This document shows positions 49,414-58,867 of a stretch of DNA of 64,000 bases, in pieces. Positions within the stretch are counted from its first letter, which is position 1. The number at the start of each line of letters is the position of its first letter. The stretch is taken from contig NZ_CAGKLC010000006.1 of the NCBI RefSeq assembly GCF_903469665.1, forward strand, positions 19,145 to 83,144, given 5' to 3'. The position numbers were made by a program, and so were the translations under genes. The notes beneath the pieces are model-generated. The model worked only from the letters and a program-made list of their open reading frames with translations, searched no databases and was not told where the DNA came from. The DNA comes from Flavobacterium sp. UGB4466 (GTDB lineage Bacteria; Bacteroidota; Bacteroidia; Flavobacteriales; Flavobacteriaceae).

Positions 49414-49438
49414 TGTAATAAAATATGTTACAAATGTA
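49414..49438 (-). promoter_or_regulatory. Rrf2 autoregulatory promoter and operator
   Basis: On the minus strand TACATTTG (49431-49438) is a -7 element. Directly downstream is the dyad TGTAACATATTTTATTACA (49414-49432), arms TGTAA/TTACA, covering the expected transcription start. Its near copy precedes the oxidoreductase gene. Confidence 0.7.
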
Positions 49439-49539
49439 TGGTGTTTTTTGAAACAAAAAAAAGTTTTAACTAAAAATTAATTTTATTTTGAAACTATGCT
49501 GCAAAGAAGTTCAGGTTAAAGTGACACAAAATGCGAGTT

Positions 49540-50019
49540 TTAGTAAGTTGTAACTGCTTTATTACTAGATTGCTTTTTGATGGAAGAGAGGTATACCCAG
49601 CTAATAAACAAAAGTTGCAGCGGTACTCTGAACCATAAGTAAGAAATGCCTTTTCCGCTATAATTGGCTGTTTGTAAATTGATACTGTGTGCGGCTGCAT
49701 AGATATTGGCAGGAAGTAAAACGATAAAAAATACAATCAGCAGTTTTGCGGTAAGCACTCTCGTTTTTGGAATCAATAAGCCCACTGCTGCCAGGAGTTC
49801 TATAATTCCCGTTGCATAAACAATTGTTGTTGGCCAGGGCAAAAAAGAGACCATCATCGCCATTCCCCTGGTAAATACAAAATGACTTACAGCTGTAAAA
49901 ACCAGCATGACAGCCATGGCAATTCGGGCTGACTGAAAAATTTCAATTTTTTTTGAGATTAGCTTTATCAAAAGCAACGTAAGGATAAAAACACCTAGTA
50001 ACACAATTAAAGTTTCCAT
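49540..50019 (-). CDS. DoxX-family membrane protein
   Basis: 159 residues from the ATG at 50019 (METLIVLLGVFILTLLLIKL). Four membrane helices, with the DoxX-typical RIAMAVMLVFTAVSHFVFTR and TGIIELLAAVGLLIP motifs. DoxX-like proteins serve in thiol or quinone redox at the membrane; the exact role is unknown. It follows a Crp-like gene after ~53 bp on the same strand and probably forms an operon with it. An upstream frame to 50052 adds a segment without membrane character. Confidence 0.85.
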   Translation of the reverse strand: METLIVLLGVFILTLLLIKLISKKIEIFQSARIAMAVMLVFTAVSHFVFTRGMAMMVSFLPWPTTIVYATGIIELLAAVGLLIPKTRVLTAKLLIVFFIVLLPANIYAAAHSINLQTANYSGKGISYLWFRVPLQLLFISWVYLSSIKKQSSNKAVTTY

Positions 50020-50072
50020 ATCTTTTTTTAACAAAGTTGCGCAGTAAAGCAATTGAAAACAATGAACCTGGG

Positions 50073-50639
50073 TTAATAAATGCGTTTTCTGATTCTGCTC
50101 AAAGCTTGTGGAGTGATGCCAATATAAGAGGCAAGATATTTTTGAGGAATCCTTTGTATGAGCTGTGGCTGTTCTGTAAACAGATTCAGATAACGCTGCT
50201 CGGCGGATTCGTTCAGCAGCGAAAGTTCTCTTTTTGTTTTTTTAAGAAACAATCCTTCACTGGCAAAGCGTCCAATTACATTACCAATCTTAGTTTCGGC
50301 ATAAATATCCTGAAGATCTTCGTAAGATATACGCCAAAGAACGGTTTCTGCGAGGGTTTCAATCGTGTATGTGACAGGTAATCTTGTGATAAACGAATCA
50401 TAACCACTCGTAAATTCGCCATCGAATACAAAAGTAAAAGTACGGTCGTGATCCTCACCGGGAATGTAATATCTTACCAATCCCTTTTCGACAAAAGAAA
50501 GATAATTTTCGATGGTACCCGCTTTCAGTATTGGGGTTTTCTTTGGAAATTCTTCCCGGATGAGCTTAGATGAAAAAGTATTCCATTCGGCATCTGAAAG
50601 TCTTGCCATTCGTTCAAAATTGTCTCTTATCGATTGCAT
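50073..50639 (-). CDS. Crp/Fnr-family transcriptional regulator
   Basis: 188 residues: a cyclic-nucleotide-type sensing barrel at the N-terminus (KAGTIENYLSFVEKGLVRYY, FTFVFDGEFTSGYDSFITRL), a dimer helix, and a C-terminal helix-turn-helix (IPQKYLASYIGITPQALSRI). It lacks the cysteines of Fnr. Many such regulators in Bacteroidota control membrane-stress genes. The next gene downstream encodes the DoxX protein, its likely target. Confidence 0.9.
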   Translation of the reverse strand: MQSIRDNFERMARLSDAEWNTFSSKLIREEFPKKTPILKAGTIENYLSFVEKGLVRYYIPGEDHDRTFTFVFDGEFTSGYDSFITRLPVTYTIETLAETVLWRISYEDLQDIYAETKIGNVIGRFASEGLFLKKTKRELSLLNESAEQRYLNLFTEQPQLIQRIPQKYLASYIGITPQALSRIRKRIY

Positions 50640-50722
50640 TTGTTTTTGAAATTAGATCTTAAAAGTAGCAAAAAAAGAATTGAAGCGGTCTGATTTGTGT
50701 GATGCATCCCATAATAAATGTC

Positions 50723-50730
50723 TATTTTTG
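50723..50730 (+). promoter_or_regulatory. -7 element of the AEC transporter gene
   Basis: TATTTTTG fits TAnnTTTG and lies 15 bp before the ATG at 50746. Confidence 0.5.
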
Positions 50731-50745
50731 TGACTACTAAATGAT

Positions 50746-51657
50746 ATGAGCAACTTTATTCAAATATTTCTATTTCTTGCACTGGGTTTACTTTTACAAC
50801 GCATAAAGCAATTTCCAACTCACCTTTATAAGGTTTTAAATAAGGTCGTTCTTTATGTCTGTCTGCCTGCAATTACATTGTATCATATTCCGAAAATAAA
50901 ATGGAGCAATGAATTATTGTTCCCTATACTGTCGGGCTGGATTGGTTTTCTACTGGCCCTTGTATTTTTTCATTTTCTCGGAAGAAGATTAGGCTGGTCA
51001 AACAAATTGATTGGCTGTTTGATTTTAACTGCGGGACTATGCAATTCTTCTTTTTTAGGCTACCCTATAATTGAAGCTCTGTTTGGTAAAAAAGGCTTAG
51101 AAACTGCAATTCTTGTAGACCAGCCGGGAACGTTTGTAGTGGTTTCTACACTTGGAGTTTTTGTAGCAGCTTTTTATTCTAAAGGAAGCGCGGATTCCCT
51201 TAGCATTTTAAAAAAGATCATCTTATTCCCTCCGTTTATTACATTTTTAGTGGCCTGTTTGTTGAATGTTCTTCAATACGATTTAGATACCAATATTCAG
51301 TCTGTTTTAGTCAAAATAGGGAGCCTTGTAACTCCTTTGGCCTTACTTTCGGTTGGATTACAGCTTACTTTTGACCGAAAAAGCCAGCATTGGCAATTTT
51401 TGCGCCTCGGACTTTTCTTTCGGCTTGTAGTAGTTCCGTTGGTCATTTTGGTTTTATACGTTTTTATTTTAAAGCAGCATTCTGAAGCCATAAAAATAAC
51501 CATTATGGAAATGGCCATGGCTCCCATGATTACAGGTGCGATCTTAGCTTCGACTTATGGATTGAAACCGAGATTGAGCAGTATGATGATTGGTTTCGGA
51601 ATCCCGATTTCATTTGTTACCCTTAGCATTTGGTATTGGATTCTGAGTTTAATTTAG
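50746..51657 (+). CDS. AEC-family (auxin efflux carrier-like) transporter
   Basis: A 303-residue ten-helix permease of the AEC family, which carries organic acids such as malonate or lactate. Typical segments are VVLYVCLPAITLYHIPKIKW, GLCNSSFLGYPIIEALFG and the C-terminal MAMAPMITGAILASTYGL. Divergent from the Crp/DoxX pair and followed by peroxiredoxin 112 bp downstream. Substrate cannot be told. Confidence 0.88.
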   Translation: MSNFIQIFLFLALGLLLQRIKQFPTHLYKVLNKVVLYVCLPAITLYHIPKIKWSNELLFPILSGWIGFLLALVFFHFLGRRLGWSNKLIGCLILTAGLCNSSFLGYPIIEALFGKKGLETAILVDQPGTFVVVSTLGVFVAAFYSKGSADSLSILKKIILFPPFITFLVACLLNVLQYDLDTNIQSVLVKIGSLVTPLALLSVGLQLTFDRKSQHWQFLRLGLFFRLVVVPLVILVLYVFILKQHSEAIKITIMEMAMAPMITGAILASTYGLKPRLSSMMIGFGIPISFVTLSIWYWILSLI

Positions 51658-51769
51658 TTTTAAATACTAATTAGATAGAGAATATAGAACTTTAACTTTT
51701 TTTTAGAAAATCGGTGTTTTCTTTGTGCTTTTTTTGACTAATTTTAGAGAAACTAAAAAATATACTATT

Positions 51770-52408
51770 ATGTCAACATTAAGATTAGGAGATATCGCTC
51801 CGGATTTTCATGCAGAAACCACCGAAGGACCCGTTAAATTTCATGAATGGTTAGGTGATTCCTGGGGTGTTTTATTTTCGCATCCTTCAGATTTTACTCC
51901 AGTTTGTACTACCGAATTGGGAACAGTTGCCAATTACCTTCCGGAGTTCACCAAAAGAAATACAAAAGTTATCGCGTTAAGCGTAGATGGTTTAGACTCC
52001 CATTTAGAGTGGATCAAGGACATTAACGAAACTCAGAATACAACCGTTAATTTTCCAATCATTGCGGACGAGGATAAAAGAATTGCGACTTTATACGATA
52101 TGCTGCATCCAAATGCAAGTGATAAATTTACGGTGCGCTCTGTGTTTGTAGTAGGTGCCGATAAAAAAATCAAACTTACTTTAACCTATCCGGCTTCAAC
52201 TGGAAGAAATTTTGACGAGTTACTACGTGTTATTGACAGTTTACAATTAACAGCCAACTATAGTGTAGCCACTCCCGCCAACTGGAAAGACGGAGAAGAT
52301 GTGGTGATTACACCGGCTGTTCCGGATAGTGATATTCCTGCGAAATTTCCAAAAGGATATACACCAATAAAACCTTATTTGCGTATTACACCGCAGCCTA
52401 ATAAGTAA
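51770..52408 (+). CDS. Peroxiredoxin, Prx6 type
   Basis: 212 residues from the ATG at 51770 (MSTLRLGDIAPDFHAETTEG). It reduces peroxides with peroxidatic Cys46 in HPSDFTPVCTTELG, followed by RNTKVIALSVDGLDSHLEWI and the Prx6-type C-terminal arm (YPASTGRNFDELLRVIDSLQ, ending KPYLRITPQ). The 51725 frame would add a non-conserved hydrophobic stretch. A strong terminator follows at 52437. Confidence 0.93.
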   Translation: MSTLRLGDIAPDFHAETTEGPVKFHEWLGDSWGVLFSHPSDFTPVCTTELGTVANYLPEFTKRNTKVIALSVDGLDSHLEWIKDINETQNTTVNFPIIADEDKRIATLYDMLHPNASDKFTVRSVFVVGADKKIKLTLTYPASTGRNFDELLRVIDSLQLTANYSVATPANWKDGEDVVITPAVPDSDIPAKFPKGYTPIKPYLRITPQPNK

Positions 52409-52436
52409 GGGGCTGAGTTTTTTAGTCATTGGATTT

Positions 52437-52494
52437 AATAAAGATTCCGAGTTTTTAAGAGTTTTTTCTTAGAGGTTCGGAATCTTTATTTTTT
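52437..52494 (+). terminator. Terminator after peroxiredoxin
   Basis: AATAAAGATTCCGA (52437-52450) pairs perfectly with TCGGAATCTTTATT (52477-52490), followed by TTTT. Confidence 0.85.
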
Positions 52495-52791
52495 CCGGAT
52501 TCAGGGGTCGAATAATAATTTTGGGATTATGCGGTTTAGAGTAGACACAAAAAGTGATTAATCGCCCGCTTATGAAACAAAAGTTGCCAGCTATTGAATT
52601 GTTTTTCTCAATAAAAGATTTGTATTGTAAGTTCGCTGTATGAATGCTTAAACAAGGATTTCTTTGTATGGCTCACGATTGAAATCTGAATTGCGCCAAA
52701 AGATTTGGATCTTATTTCAGTTTGCAAGAGTCGATAATAAAAGCAACTCCTTTATGGTATTCAAAAAAATGTAACTAAACCTCAAAATAAT
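52495..52791. other. Spacer before the HExxH-chitinase operon
   Basis: ~300 bp without a convincing gene. Promoter elements for the downstream operon must lie here; no TAnnTTTG match within 80 bp of the 52792 start was convincing. Confidence 0.35.
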
Positions 52792-53739
52792 ATGATTTCT
52801 AAAACAAACTTCAGAACGATCGGTTCGCTCGTAAGTATGCTATTTCTTTTCAATAGCTGTGAGAAGGGAGATAGTTCTGTTGATTCTGAATCAAAGACTC
52901 CTGATACTACAAATCCCGAGACAAAGACACCTCCATTAGCTGTTACCGCAAACCTGAGTATAGAATCCTCCAATACGTTTGGAATTTTAAAAGTATCACA
53001 AAACGATTTTAATTACTGGAACAGCCATACTGTTAATGAAACAGCAGCCGTAGAAAAACTAAAAACGCTTTGTAAAACTGAAATTTATCAGGTTTTGAAA
53101 GATGATTTTGATTTCATTGTGATCGTATTAAATAATGCAACAAGTACTCCTCCTGCCGGAATGCCTTATGGTATTTATCAAAGGGTAAAAAATGATGCAC
53201 AGGGTATCGGACTTAGTATGTCAGACAACACAAAAGATTATGGTTCTGCGGGTAAACTACAAGGAGTTTATTTTCTTTACCTAAACAATATCCAGGGCGG
53301 ACCTATTTTACATGAGATGTTTCACAGATGGGCCAATTATGCTGTTCCCCAAAATTATGTATACCATTGGGATAAAGTAAAAGGAATACTTAGCGGAATA
53401 TCCAATAACATTGCCGATATTGAATTGTATCTTGCAGGAGCGATTTCTGCTTCAGAGATTAAAGATGCCGAGAGTCTGGCTATTTATAATGATCCCCGTT
53501 TTACCAATAAAACAAGAATACCAAACAGTACTAATTCGCAGAAAAGTTTTAAATCACTTTTGGTAGTCATGAATCCTACCACTCTGACAGATGCCGAAAT
53601 AAAATCATACAAAGATCAAATTGCGAATGTCACCCGTACACCTGCACAAGGAATCACTACAGGCTACCAGAATTTGTATAATAAAAGCAGAGGATTACTA
53701 ACGTTAACCATCGGAAATTTGGATAAATCCAAAAAATAA
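52792..53739 (+). CDS. HExxH lipoprotein, putative metallopeptidase
   Basis: 315 residues with a lipoprotein signal (TIGSLVSMLFLFNSC, lipidated Cys23). A Pro/Thr-rich linker follows, then a domain with strands YQVLKDDFDFIVIVLNNATS and HEMFH at residue 174 (GGPILHEMFHRWANYAVPQN), the HExxH signature. A later acidic residue in NNIADIELYLAGAIS may be the third ligand. No named peptidase family. It is 9 bp ahead of the GH19 chitinase lipoprotein, so the two are one operon. Confidence 0.65.
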   Translation: MISKTNFRTIGSLVSMLFLFNSCEKGDSSVDSESKTPDTTNPETKTPPLAVTANLSIESSNTFGILKVSQNDFNYWNSHTVNETAAVEKLKTLCKTEIYQVLKDDFDFIVIVLNNATSTPPAGMPYGIYQRVKNDAQGIGLSMSDNTKDYGSAGKLQGVYFLYLNNIQGGPILHEMFHRWANYAVPQNYVYHWDKVKGILSGISNNIADIELYLAGAISASEIKDAESLAIYNDPRFTNKTRIPNSTNSQKSFKSLLVVMNPTTLTDAEIKSYKDQIANVTRTPAQGITTGYQNLYNKSRGLLTLTIGNLDKSKK

Positions 53740-53748
53740 AATTGCATT

Positions 53749-54912
53749 ATGACTAAAAAACACCATACGAATTGTAAAGGCGATGTTACTAAAAAACAAA
53801 CCTTATTAAGGAGGTTTACGCCACTTGTTTTCTTACCTGTTTTATTTTGTTTCTTTTCGGTACTATTTTCTTGTAGTCATGATAATCTGCAAGAAAAGAA
53901 GGATCCTACGATAGAAAATCCTAAACCTGGTGAAGAACCTCAAAAGCCGGATACTCCAAGTACTCCAGGGAATAATGCAGGGCTTAAAGACCTTATAAGT
54001 AAACAGCAATTTCAGGAGTTGTTCCCTTATCGTTATGGAGCAGAGCAGAGCAATAACTGGATAGTGAATCCTTCAAAAGATTTTTATACCTACGATGCGT
54101 TGATGAAAGCAGTTGATCTTATGGCAGACCTAAAGGTTGTTATCGAAAGAAAAGGGTGGTTTCAGAAAATAACCCGTACTAAAAAATCGACTAATGAAAC
54201 AAAAGTGATTAAAGAAGATGCCGATTTCAGTGCTTCCTGGAACAATAATACTGTAGTGAGACAAGAAGTTGATTATGCAGATTTTATAAGCATTGGTTCT
54301 TTGGAAGTACGAAAAAGAGAACTAGCCGCTTTTCTTGCTAATATATCTCATGAAACTACGGGTGGCTGGTCAACGGCACCGGGAGGAGCCTATTCATGGG
54401 GTTTACACTTTCGTGAAGAGGTAGGCTATGATGAAAATAGTACCACAGGTTACAGAGATGAGAATAACGTGGCTTATCCTCCGGTAGTAAAGAAATCCTA
54501 CCACGGTCGAGGCCCCATACAGTTGAGTTGGAATTATAATTATGGGCAGATAAGTGAATTTTTATATGGAGATAAAAACGTACTGCTTAAGAATCCTGAA
54601 AATGTAGCCAAAGATGCGGCTTTGGCGTTCCAGACTGCTATATGGTTTTGGATGACACCACAGGCTCCTAAACCTTCGTGTCATGCGGTAATGGTTGGTC
54701 AGTGGCTGCCTACCCAACAGGATATTAATGAGGGACGTAAACCCGGGTTTGGAGCGACAATTAATATTATCAATGGTGCTTTAGAATGCAATAAAGCAGA
54801 TAGTGATAAAACACAATCAAGAAGAGGTTTTTATCAAAGATATTTAACTGTTCTCAACACCAGTGACCCTAATTGTGAATGCCAATGCGATAAAATGCAA
54901 CCGTTTAAATAA
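53749..54912 (+). CDS. GH19-family chitinase lipoprotein
   Basis: 387 residues. A long N-terminus reaches a lipobox (PVLFCFFSVLFSC), followed by a Pro-rich linker (ENPKPGEEPQKPDTPSTPG) and a GH19 domain of ~300 residues. The catalytic Glu is in AFLANISHETTGGW (near residue 202), with the substrate-binding SYHGRGPIQLSWNYNYG and GFGATINIINGALEC. The C-terminus carries a cysteine cluster, CECQC. GH19 enzymes split chitin or, in lysis systems, peptidoglycan. Surface-anchored and co-transcribed with the HExxH lipoprotein. Confidence 0.88.
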   Translation: MTKKHHTNCKGDVTKKQTLLRRFTPLVFLPVLFCFFSVLFSCSHDNLQEKKDPTIENPKPGEEPQKPDTPSTPGNNAGLKDLISKQQFQELFPYRYGAEQSNNWIVNPSKDFYTYDALMKAVDLMADLKVVIERKGWFQKITRTKKSTNETKVIKEDADFSASWNNNTVVRQEVDYADFISIGSLEVRKRELAAFLANISHETTGGWSTAPGGAYSWGLHFREEVGYDENSTTGYRDENNVAYPPVVKKSYHGRGPIQLSWNYNYGQISEFLYGDKNVLLKNPENVAKDAALAFQTAIWFWMTPQAPKPSCHAVMVGQWLPTQQDINEGRKPGFGATINIINGALECNKADSDKTQSRRGFYQRYLTVLNTSDPNCECQCDKMQPFK

Positions 54913-54923
54913 GGTATTACTAT

Positions 54924-54963
54924 AAAAAAGCTCCATACAAAAAAATGTATGGAGCTTTTTTTT
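54924..54963. terminator. Bidirectional terminator between chitinase and antiporter genes
   Basis: AAAAAAGCTCCATACA (from 54924) pairs with TGTATGGAGCTTTTTTT (to 54963). A and T tracts extend the stem, serving both convergent genes. Next to it a short CTTAG-word stretch (54963-55003) overlaps the antiporter stop. Confidence 0.9.
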
Positions 54964-54996
54964 CTTAGCATCTTAGGACCTTAGTATCTCAGCGCC

Positions 54997-57234
54997 TTAG
55001 TGACTTTTGACCAATTCGGCCATTTTCTTTTTATCTCCTACAACCCAAAGAATATCATTTTTTTCTAAAATTAAGCTTGATTCCGGATTCAGAATCCTAT
55101 TTCCATTTCGCTCAATTCCAACCACCATACCATTGGTTTTTGTACGGAATTGACCAATGCTTTTTTGTACAAAATCTTCGGGAGAAACTTCAAATTGACG
55201 TAAAACAATATCTGTTTCTTCTACTTTTGCCGGAGCCTCAATTTCATTTTGATTGAGGTATTTATTGAATTCAGTAACCTGAGCATCGGTACCGATAACA
55301 CAAATTTCATCACCGGGAAACAGACGTTCGTTTTTAGTTGGAATTGGAATTGTAATATCTCCTCGTTTGATGTAAGCAATATTGATTCCCATCGATTCAC
55401 GAATACGCAGTTCTTCTAGAGTTTTACCCACTAAATTGGATTCTGTCCCAATATCAAAAAAAGACATGTGACCGTCCCATGGCATTAAATTAGCATAACG
55501 TCTGTCGATTTTTTTGTTTTCGCGATCATTTAAATTTTTAAGAAAATGGCTTTCAATTTTATGGTATTGTTCGTTTAATTTTTTAGGGAATATTTGATAG
55601 ACCACAATAGCAACAACCAAAGCAATAAAGGCAACTAAAGGAGAGAAGAAGATGTTTAGTAAAAATCCGATTAAGAACAATCCGAGACTCATTCTAATCA
55701 GAATCAGCATCAATATTGCACCACGGTATTTACGTTCTTCCCATAAAGAATCCACTTCTTCTACTGCCACTCTTCGAAGGGAGAGTGCCCATAAGAATGG
55801 CGCAATAATTACCAGGGTGATAAGAGCTGCCAATGTATTTCCGAATCTTGTTTCAGCAACTAAAGGCGCAACAAATTTTACCGATAATAAAATAATTGCT
55901 GTAATAATAATAGTATGCAGAACGATTTGAATGATATAAGCATTAAGCACTTTTTGCCAAACACTGACTGATTTTATCGCCTGTGCATTGACACTGTAAC
56001 GATTAATGTTTTTAACCCATCTTTTGGGAAGTTTTCGTTCCAGAAAATCAGAAAATGGCACGGCATATTTGACCATAAACGGCGTTGTAAAAGTAGTGAT
56101 GGCCGAAACGGCAACAACTACCGGATATAAAAAGGAGCTGGTTACATTTAGTGTCATTCCCAATGTAGCAATGATAAACGAAAACTCCCCGATTTGAGAT
56201 AAACTCATCCCTGTTTGTACAGATTGTTTTAAAGGTTGTCCGGCCAGTAATGCACCAATAGTCGAACTGACAGACTGACCTATGATGGTTACCAAAGTTA
56301 AAATAGCGACAGGCAGTGCATGTGTGTATAGCATTTTAGGGTCGATAAGCATTCCAACTGATACAAAGAAAATAGCTCCAAATAGATCTTTTATAGGTTT
56401 AATAAGATGTTCGATGTGCTCTGCCTGAGTCGTTTCGGCAATGATAGATCCCATGATAAAAGCACCCAAAGCAGGTGAGAAACCAACATTTGCGGCAAAA
56501 CTTACCATAGTTAAACAAAGGGCAAGCGAAATAATCAGCAACATTTCGTCTGTTAGTAAATGTTTGGCTTTTTTAAGTAAGGTTGGGATAAAAAAGATTC
56601 CGCCCAGAAACCATACGGTCAGGAAGAAAATCAGTTTTAGCACAGACATCATCAGTTCACTTCCTGAAAATTGCTGACTTACAGCAATGGTTGAAAGTAG
56701 CACCATCATCAAAATAGCAACAAGATCCTGCACAATTAAAGACCCAATTACAATTCCGGCAAATTTTTGAGCTTTTACGCCTAGTTCATCAAAGGTTTTC
56801 AGGATAATAGTTGTCGAAGAAATAGAAAGGATAACACCTAAGAAGATACTGTCCATTTGTTCCCAGCCCATCCAGCGCCCGACCATATAACCCATGACGA
56901 CCATCGTTACAATTTGGGTAATAGCTGTTATGGAAGCGGTTCCTCCAACTTTCATTAGCTTTTTAAAACTAAATTCAAGACCTAAACTAAATAGTAAAAC
57001 GATTACACCAATTTCTGCCCAAACTTCAACACTTTTCATTTCAGTAATGGTAGGAAAGAAATCAAAATGATTTCCGGCCAAAAAACCCGCTATTAGATAA
57101 CCTAAAACCAGAGGTTGTTTGATTAATCTAAATAACAGAACAGCAATTCCTGCAGTCAGCAGGATGAGACCTAAGTCGCTAATTAGAGGTTGTAAGTGGT
57201 GGGTAGATGCGGTGGCGGCGTTTAATGCGATCAT
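54997..57234 (-). CDS. CPA2 cation:proton antiporter (KefB-like) with two TrkA-C domains
   Basis: 745 residues: 12-13 membrane helices of the Na+/H+ exchanger (KefB/CPA2) fold (ILLTAGIAVLLFRLIKQPLV at the start, ALGAFIMGSIIAETTQAEHI in the core). Four more helices follow, then two tandem TrkA-C ligand domains (NLVGKTLEELRIRESMGINI and the region from IVLRQFEVSPEDF). A TrkA-N nucleotide domain is missing. It exchanges potassium or sodium for protons and probably answers a small ligand through the TrkA-C pair. Single gene, convergent with the chitinase operon. Confidence 0.9.
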   Translation of the reverse strand: MIALNAATASTHHLQPLISDLGLILLTAGIAVLLFRLIKQPLVLGYLIAGFLAGNHFDFFPTITEMKSVEVWAEIGVIVLLFSLGLEFSFKKLMKVGGTASITAITQIVTMVVMGYMVGRWMGWEQMDSIFLGVILSISSTTIILKTFDELGVKAQKFAGIVIGSLIVQDLVAILMMVLLSTIAVSQQFSGSELMMSVLKLIFFLTVWFLGGIFFIPTLLKKAKHLLTDEMLLIISLALCLTMVSFAANVGFSPALGAFIMGSIIAETTQAEHIEHLIKPIKDLFGAIFFVSVGMLIDPKMLYTHALPVAILTLVTIIGQSVSSTIGALLAGQPLKQSVQTGMSLSQIGEFSFIIATLGMTLNVTSSFLYPVVVAVSAITTFTTPFMVKYAVPFSDFLERKLPKRWVKNINRYSVNAQAIKSVSVWQKVLNAYIIQIVLHTIIITAIILLSVKFVAPLVAETRFGNTLAALITLVIIAPFLWALSLRRVAVEEVDSLWEERKYRGAILMLILIRMSLGLFLIGFLLNIFFSPLVAFIALVVAIVVYQIFPKKLNEQYHKIESHFLKNLNDRENKKIDRRYANLMPWDGHMSFFDIGTESNLVGKTLEELRIRESMGINIAYIKRGDITIPIPTKNERLFPGDEICVIGTDAQVTEFNKYLNQNEIEAPAKVEETDIVLRQFEVSPEDFVQKSIGQFRTKTNGMVVGIERNGNRILNPESSLILEKNDILWVVGDKKKMAELVKSH

Positions 57235-57410
57235 AGAGTAGTGTTTTTTGTTAAGAAAATCATCCGGCTTTTTGTTTCAGTGTTTTGCTAAAAAAGATAC
57301 GGCGTTTGGAAATAACAGTTTTTCATGGCAAATAAATTCACTGAACTCCTTTGAAAAACAAAAGTGGAGTGAATCAACAGGACTAATTTTTTAATACAAT
57401 TTGTAAATAA

Positions 57411-57440
57411 AAAAAGCTATCGATAAAGATAGCTTTTTTT
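57411..57440. terminator. Terminator downstream of purB
   Basis: AAAAAAGCTATC and GATAGCTTTTTT form a perfect stem around a short loop, just past the purB stop on the minus strand. Confidence 0.85.
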
Positions 57441-57462
57441 GAGAAAATATTTTAGGTTTTCT

Positions 57463-58809
57463 TTAAATTCCCACATAATTACTAGGGGTAATGGCTAATA
57501 ATTCGGCTCTGACAGCATCAGAAACTTCTAAAGTAGCAATAAAATTATGAATGGCATTTTTGTCAATTGCTTCATTTGTTCTGGTTAAACCTTTCAAGGC
57601 TTCATACGGATTTGGATAAGCCTCACGACGAAGGATTGTTTGAATTGCTTCGGCTACAACAGCCCAGTTTTTCTCTAAATCTTCAGCAAATTTAGCTTCA
57701 TTCAGCAATAATTTGTTTAAACCTTTTAAAGAAGCCTCAAAAGCAATAATGGTATGTCCCATTGGAACTCCGATATTACGTAAAACGGTGCTGTCTGTTA
57801 AATCACGCTGCAATCTCGAAACCGGTAATTTTGCGGCTAAATGCTCAAAAATAGCATTCGCAATTCCTAAGTTTCCTTCTGAATTTTCGAAATCAATAGG
57901 GTTTACTTTATGCGGCATAGCAGAGGAGCCAATTTCTCCCGCTTTGATTTTTTGTTTGAAATAATCCATCGAAACATACGTCCAGATATCACGATCTAAA
58001 TCGATGATGATCGTATTGATTCTTTTTAAAGCATCGAAGAATGCAGCAAAATGGTCATAATGTTCGATTTGAGTGGTAGGGAAGGAATGGTGTAAGCCAA
58101 GATCCGTTTCTACAAATTTATTACCAAACTGTTTCCAGTCGATCTGTGGGTAAGCTACGTGATGTGCATTGTAATTTCCGGTTGCACCACCAAATTTAGC
58201 AGCAAACGGAATATTAAATAACAAACGCATTTGTTCTTCTAAACGCTCTACAAAAACTAAAATTTCTTTTCCTAAACGAGTAGGAGAAGCAGGCTGTCCG
58301 TGTGTGCGTGCCAACATTGGAATAGCTGCCCATTCTACGCTTAGTTCTTTTAATTTAGAAATTAAAGCAATTAACGAAGGCATATAAACCTGCTCAAACG
58401 CTTCTTTTGTTGAAAGTGGAATCGCAGTGTTGTTGATATCCTGAGAAGTTAATCCGAAGTGAATGAATTCTTTGTATTGAGATAAACCCAGTTTTTCGAA
58501 AGCATCTTTGATAAAGTATTCTACGGCTTTTACATCGTGATTGGTTACTTTTTCAGTTTCTTTAATCCAAAGAGCATCTTCAGTAGAGAAATTTTTATAG
58601 ATGTTTCTTAAACTTTCAAACAGATCAGGATTTACGTCCGAAAGCTGTGGCAAAGGTACTTCGCACAAAGCGATGAAATATTCAATTTCAACCAGTACCC
58701 GGTATTTGATTAAAGCTTCCTCAGAGAAAAAGGGTGCTAATGAAAGGGTTTTATTTCTATATCTTCCGTCAATTGGAGATATAGCATTCAATTCGTTTAA
58801 AGTAGTCAT
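57463..58809 (-). CDS. purB: Adenylosuccinate lyase
   Basis: PurB cleaves SAICAR to AICAR and adenylosuccinate to AMP in purine synthesis. The 448 residues start LNAISPIDGRYRNKT and carry FIHFGLTSQDINNTAIPL, PMLARTHGQPASPTRLGKEI and the signature SSAMPHKVNPIDFENSEGNL with the catalytic serine loop. Length and order match the E. coli type. A word-repeat palindrome lies ~60 bp upstream. Confidence 0.96.
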   Translation of the reverse strand: MTTLNELNAISPIDGRYRNKTLSLAPFFSEEALIKYRVLVEIEYFIALCEVPLPQLSDVNPDLFESLRNIYKNFSTEDALWIKETEKVTNHDVKAVEYFIKDAFEKLGLSQYKEFIHFGLTSQDINNTAIPLSTKEAFEQVYMPSLIALISKLKELSVEWAAIPMLARTHGQPASPTRLGKEILVFVERLEEQMRLLFNIPFAAKFGGATGNYNAHHVAYPQIDWKQFGNKFVETDLGLHHSFPTTQIEHYDHFAAFFDALKRINTIIIDLDRDIWTYVSMDYFKQKIKAGEIGSSAMPHKVNPIDFENSEGNLGIANAIFEHLAAKLPVSRLQRDLTDSTVLRNIGVPMGHTIIAFEASLKGLNKLLLNEAKFAEDLEKNWAVVAEAIQTILRREAYPNPYEALKGLTRTNEAIDKNAIHNFIATLEVSDAVRAELLAITPSNYVGI

Positions 58810-58867
58810 TGTTATGTTGTTTGTTCGAAAGGCACAAATATAAACAGAATTTGTGGATAAAAAAGGA

